64,000 bases of DNA, from positions 1-64,000 of the forward strand of contig NZ_FNAI01000016.1 of assembly GCF_900101875.1 (NCBI RefSeq), read 5' to 3'. The position numbers and the translations under genes are program-made. Under the pieces are notes generated by a model. It did not search any database. It was not told the DNA's origin and saw only the letters and a program-made list of their open reading frames with translations. Source of the stretch: Mucilaginibacter pineti. GTDB taxonomy: Bacteria > Bacteroidota > Bacteroidia > Sphingobacteriales > Sphingobacteriaceae. Below, one piece after another: positions 62,525-64,000 of the stretch (positions are counted from its first letter, which is position 1; each line of letters starts with the position of its first letter).

Positions 62525-63814
62525 CTAATTAGGCGCCAGCCATGTTTTGGGATTTACGGCGTCTGATACCTTGTAAACTTCAAAGTGTGCTTCGGTTTCC
62601 CCGGTCGAAGGATCGGTTGCAACAACTCCCAAAATTTGCTTGGTTGTTACTTTTTGCCCCTTTGCTACACTTACCGACCGTAAATTAGCATAAGCTGTAA
62701 AATACTCTCCATGCCTGATCATTACCAGGTAGGTACCGCTTACATCAACCACCCCAACAACGGTTCCATCAAAAACAGCCCTTACCGCGCTGCCCGGGTT
62801 TGTGCGGATATCAATACCAGGGTTATTGATCTTGATACCCTCTGGTGATGTATACATACCAAAGCCCTGTGTTACTGCTCCATTAGCAACCGGCCATGGT
62901 AAACGACCGCGGTTACCCAAAAAGTCGTTTGATAACTTAGCCGCCTCTGGCGTAGCGTTCAAATTGCTTGATTCGCTACGTACAACGGGTTTGGCTGCTA
63001 CCACTGGTGCCGGCCTATTCTCTGCCTTTGCCTTAGCAGCCGCTATCCTTGCTGCTTCCTTAGCCTCTGCATCAGCCTTGCGCTTAGCCTCTTCAATTTC
63101 CCTGCGAATAGTGGCAGCAATCTCTCTGTTGGTTTTGGCTATCTTAGCCAGAACCTCTCGTTGCTGTTGTTTTAACTGCCCCTGATGTTCAGAAAGGTCG
63201 CTCACTACCTTTACCTGGTTGTTTTTTTCTTTACCAAGCGTTGCCTTTTCTTTTTCCTGATCTTGCAACAGGGTACTTTTTTCCTGCTTTGTTTTATCAA
63301 GCTCGGTTATTTTTACATGCAGTTCTTTCTGCGTGCCTTGTATGTAGCCGGCCTGCCGCTCGCGGTAGGTACCAAACTGCTGTAAATACTTTAAACGTTT
63401 ATAAGCCTGGTTAAAGTCTTTTGATGCAAAAAGGAACATCAGTTTATTATAAGCACTTTGGTTACGATAAGCAAAAAGCACCATAGCGGCATATTCCTTT
63501 TTAAGCTGATCTAACTGGCTTTGTAAGCTATGTACGGTATTATTGCTCTCAGAGATCTGATTATCTAAATTTCTTACCTCGGAGTTGATTACGTTGATCT
63601 TTTCTTCACGCAGGTTTATCTGCGCCTTTAAAATACTCAACTGTTTTAACGTTGTTTTTTTGTTGTTAGCGGTTTCCTGGTAATCCTTATTCAGCTGCTC
63701 CAGCTCTTCAGATAATTTATCACGACGACGTTTTAATTCGGCGCTGCTTTGAGCATGAACATCTACAGCTATAAATACTGCTATAATTAGGAAAACTGCT
63801 TTTAATAATTTCAT
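62525..63814 (-). CDS. EnvC-type murein hydrolase activator with degenerate LytM domain
   Basis: The start at 63814 (MKLLKAVFLIIAVFIAVDV) gives a signal peptide; the longer frame adds 27 codons and overlaps the upstream gene. The 429 residues comprise a long coiled coil (about 25-250), an Ala/Lys-rich linker and a C-terminal LytM/M23 domain. The zinc ligands are degraded: NPGIDI where HxxxD is expected (His to Asn) and TEAHFEV for the HxH motif (first His to Glu). EnvC proteins of this kind activate amidases for cell separation rather than cutting peptidoglycan. It is 16 bases from the DUF4292 gene, as usual in Bacteroidota. Confidence 0.87.
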   Translation of the reverse strand: MKLLKAVFLIIAVFIAVDVHAQSSAELKRRRDKLSEELEQLNKDYQETANNKKTTLKQLSILKAQINLREEKINVINSEVRNLDNQISESNNTVHSLQSQLDQLKKEYAAMVLFAYRNQSAYNKLMFLFASKDFNQAYKRLKYLQQFGTYRERQAGYIQGTQKELHVKITELDKTKQEKSTLLQDQEKEKATLGKEKNNQVKVVSDLSEHQGQLKQQQREVLAKIAKTNREIAATIRREIEEAKRKADAEAKEAARIAAAKAKAENRPAPVVAAKPVVRSESSNLNATPEAAKLSNDFLGNRGRLPWPVANGAVTQGFGMYTSPEGIKINNPGIDIRTNPGSAVRAVFDGTVVGVVDVSGTYLVMIRHGEYFTAYANLRSVSVAKGQKVTTKQILGVVATDPSTGETEAHFEVYKVSDAVNPKTWLAPN

Positions 63815-63830
63815 CAAACAAAAATATGAA

Positions 63831-64000
63831 TTAATTGGCCTGCTCATACCGTTCAGGTATACTAAACGGATATTCCTGCTGTTGATCAAAGTCAACCTTG
63901 GTATAATGCAAATTAACCTGTATTTTTTTATCTTTCACTACCGATGCAATATCTATTTGCGACGGCATTATTCTGTTGGCAGCCTGTATAAATGTATTAT
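63831..64000 (-). CDS. DUF4292 domain protein, C-terminal fragment (cut by the window end)
   Basis: The minus-strand frame entering at 64000 and ending at TAA (63831) encodes the last 56 residues, with NLHYTKVDFDQQQEYPFSIP near the end, the typical close of DUF4292 lipoproteins. This family is co-encoded with EnvC-type proteins in Bacteroidota. The start is beyond the window. Confidence 0.65.
   Translation of the reverse strand, partial: NTFIQAANRIMPSQIDIASVVKDKKIQVNLHYTKVDFDQQQEYPFSIPERYEQAN

Noticed and set aside
1..64000. CRISPR array or tRNA genes
   Set aside because: No direct repeats with regular unique spacers and no cloverleaf with a TTCGA-loop were seen in a read of both strands; the repeated units found are inverted rather than direct. 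A tRNA scan would be decisive.

Overview
The window comes from a Bacteroidota chromosome, most likely Sphingobacteriaceae (Mucilaginibacter/Pedobacter type). The signs are type IX secretion genes (sprA and a DUF4835/PorD gene), the Bacteroidota-type omega subunit, promoters that fit TTTG-N19-21-TAnnTTTG instead of a sigma70 pattern, the near absence of Shine-Dalgarno sites, and the gene orders bamD-rpoZ-coaBC-porD, maeB-ruvA-sprA and lptE-TPR-secG-groES-groEL. No rRNA, tRNA, CRISPR array, phage or transposase gene was recognised. A strong leftward promoter at the extreme left edge suggests an operon, possibly rRNA, just outside.

Layout. 0.6-10 kb: envelope and core genes bamD, rpoZ, coaBC and porD, then a blaI-blaR1 pair and a thioredoxin-like lipid/periplasm protein, then recN. 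10-13 kb: small secreted proteins. 12.5-21 kb: clpC, ettA, an orphan membrane protein, ilvE, clpS with a histidine phosphatase, and a Gly-rich secreted protein. 21-29 kb: a 905-residue MG2/TonB-plug protein, dcd, a 4'-phosphopantetheinyl transferase-lipB-SGNH hydrolase operon, L-serine dehydratase and DUF2752. 29-36 kb: the RDD / SpoIIM / membrane protein / DUF4129 / DUF4350 / MoxR / DUF58 cluster. 36-45 kb: an MscS channel, groESL, secG, a TPR protein, lptE, a sigma-54 activator and miaB. 45-48.8 kb: a frameshifted lipoprotein, an AsmA-like protein and a YcxB-like protein. 48.8-58.7 kb: the operon maeB-ruvA-sprA. 58.9-64 kb: a LysM lytic transglycosylase, gatA, two TatA-type genes, an EnvC-type protein and the 3' end of a DUF4292 gene. 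Much of the window builds or serves the cell envelope: outer membrane assembly (BamD, LptE), secretion (SecG, TatA, SprA, PorD) and peptidoglycan (lytic transglycosylase, EnvC).

The most unusual signal is a set of at least a dozen short (about 40-310 bp) inverted-repeat elements of several sequence families, scattered through nearly every larger intergenic gap and even between groES and groEL. Two of them sit in frame inside housekeeping genes, recN (about 29 codons) and miaB (about 35 codons), without breaking the reading frame. This resembles the Rickettsia palindromic elements but involves unrelated sequences. Other points of interest are a BlaR1-like protease whose sensor domain is replaced by about eight 23-residue repeats, paired BlaI operators, a degenerate LytM domain, a frameshifted secreted-repeat lipoprotein, and a 33-codon ORF that looks like a leftover MscS N-terminus.
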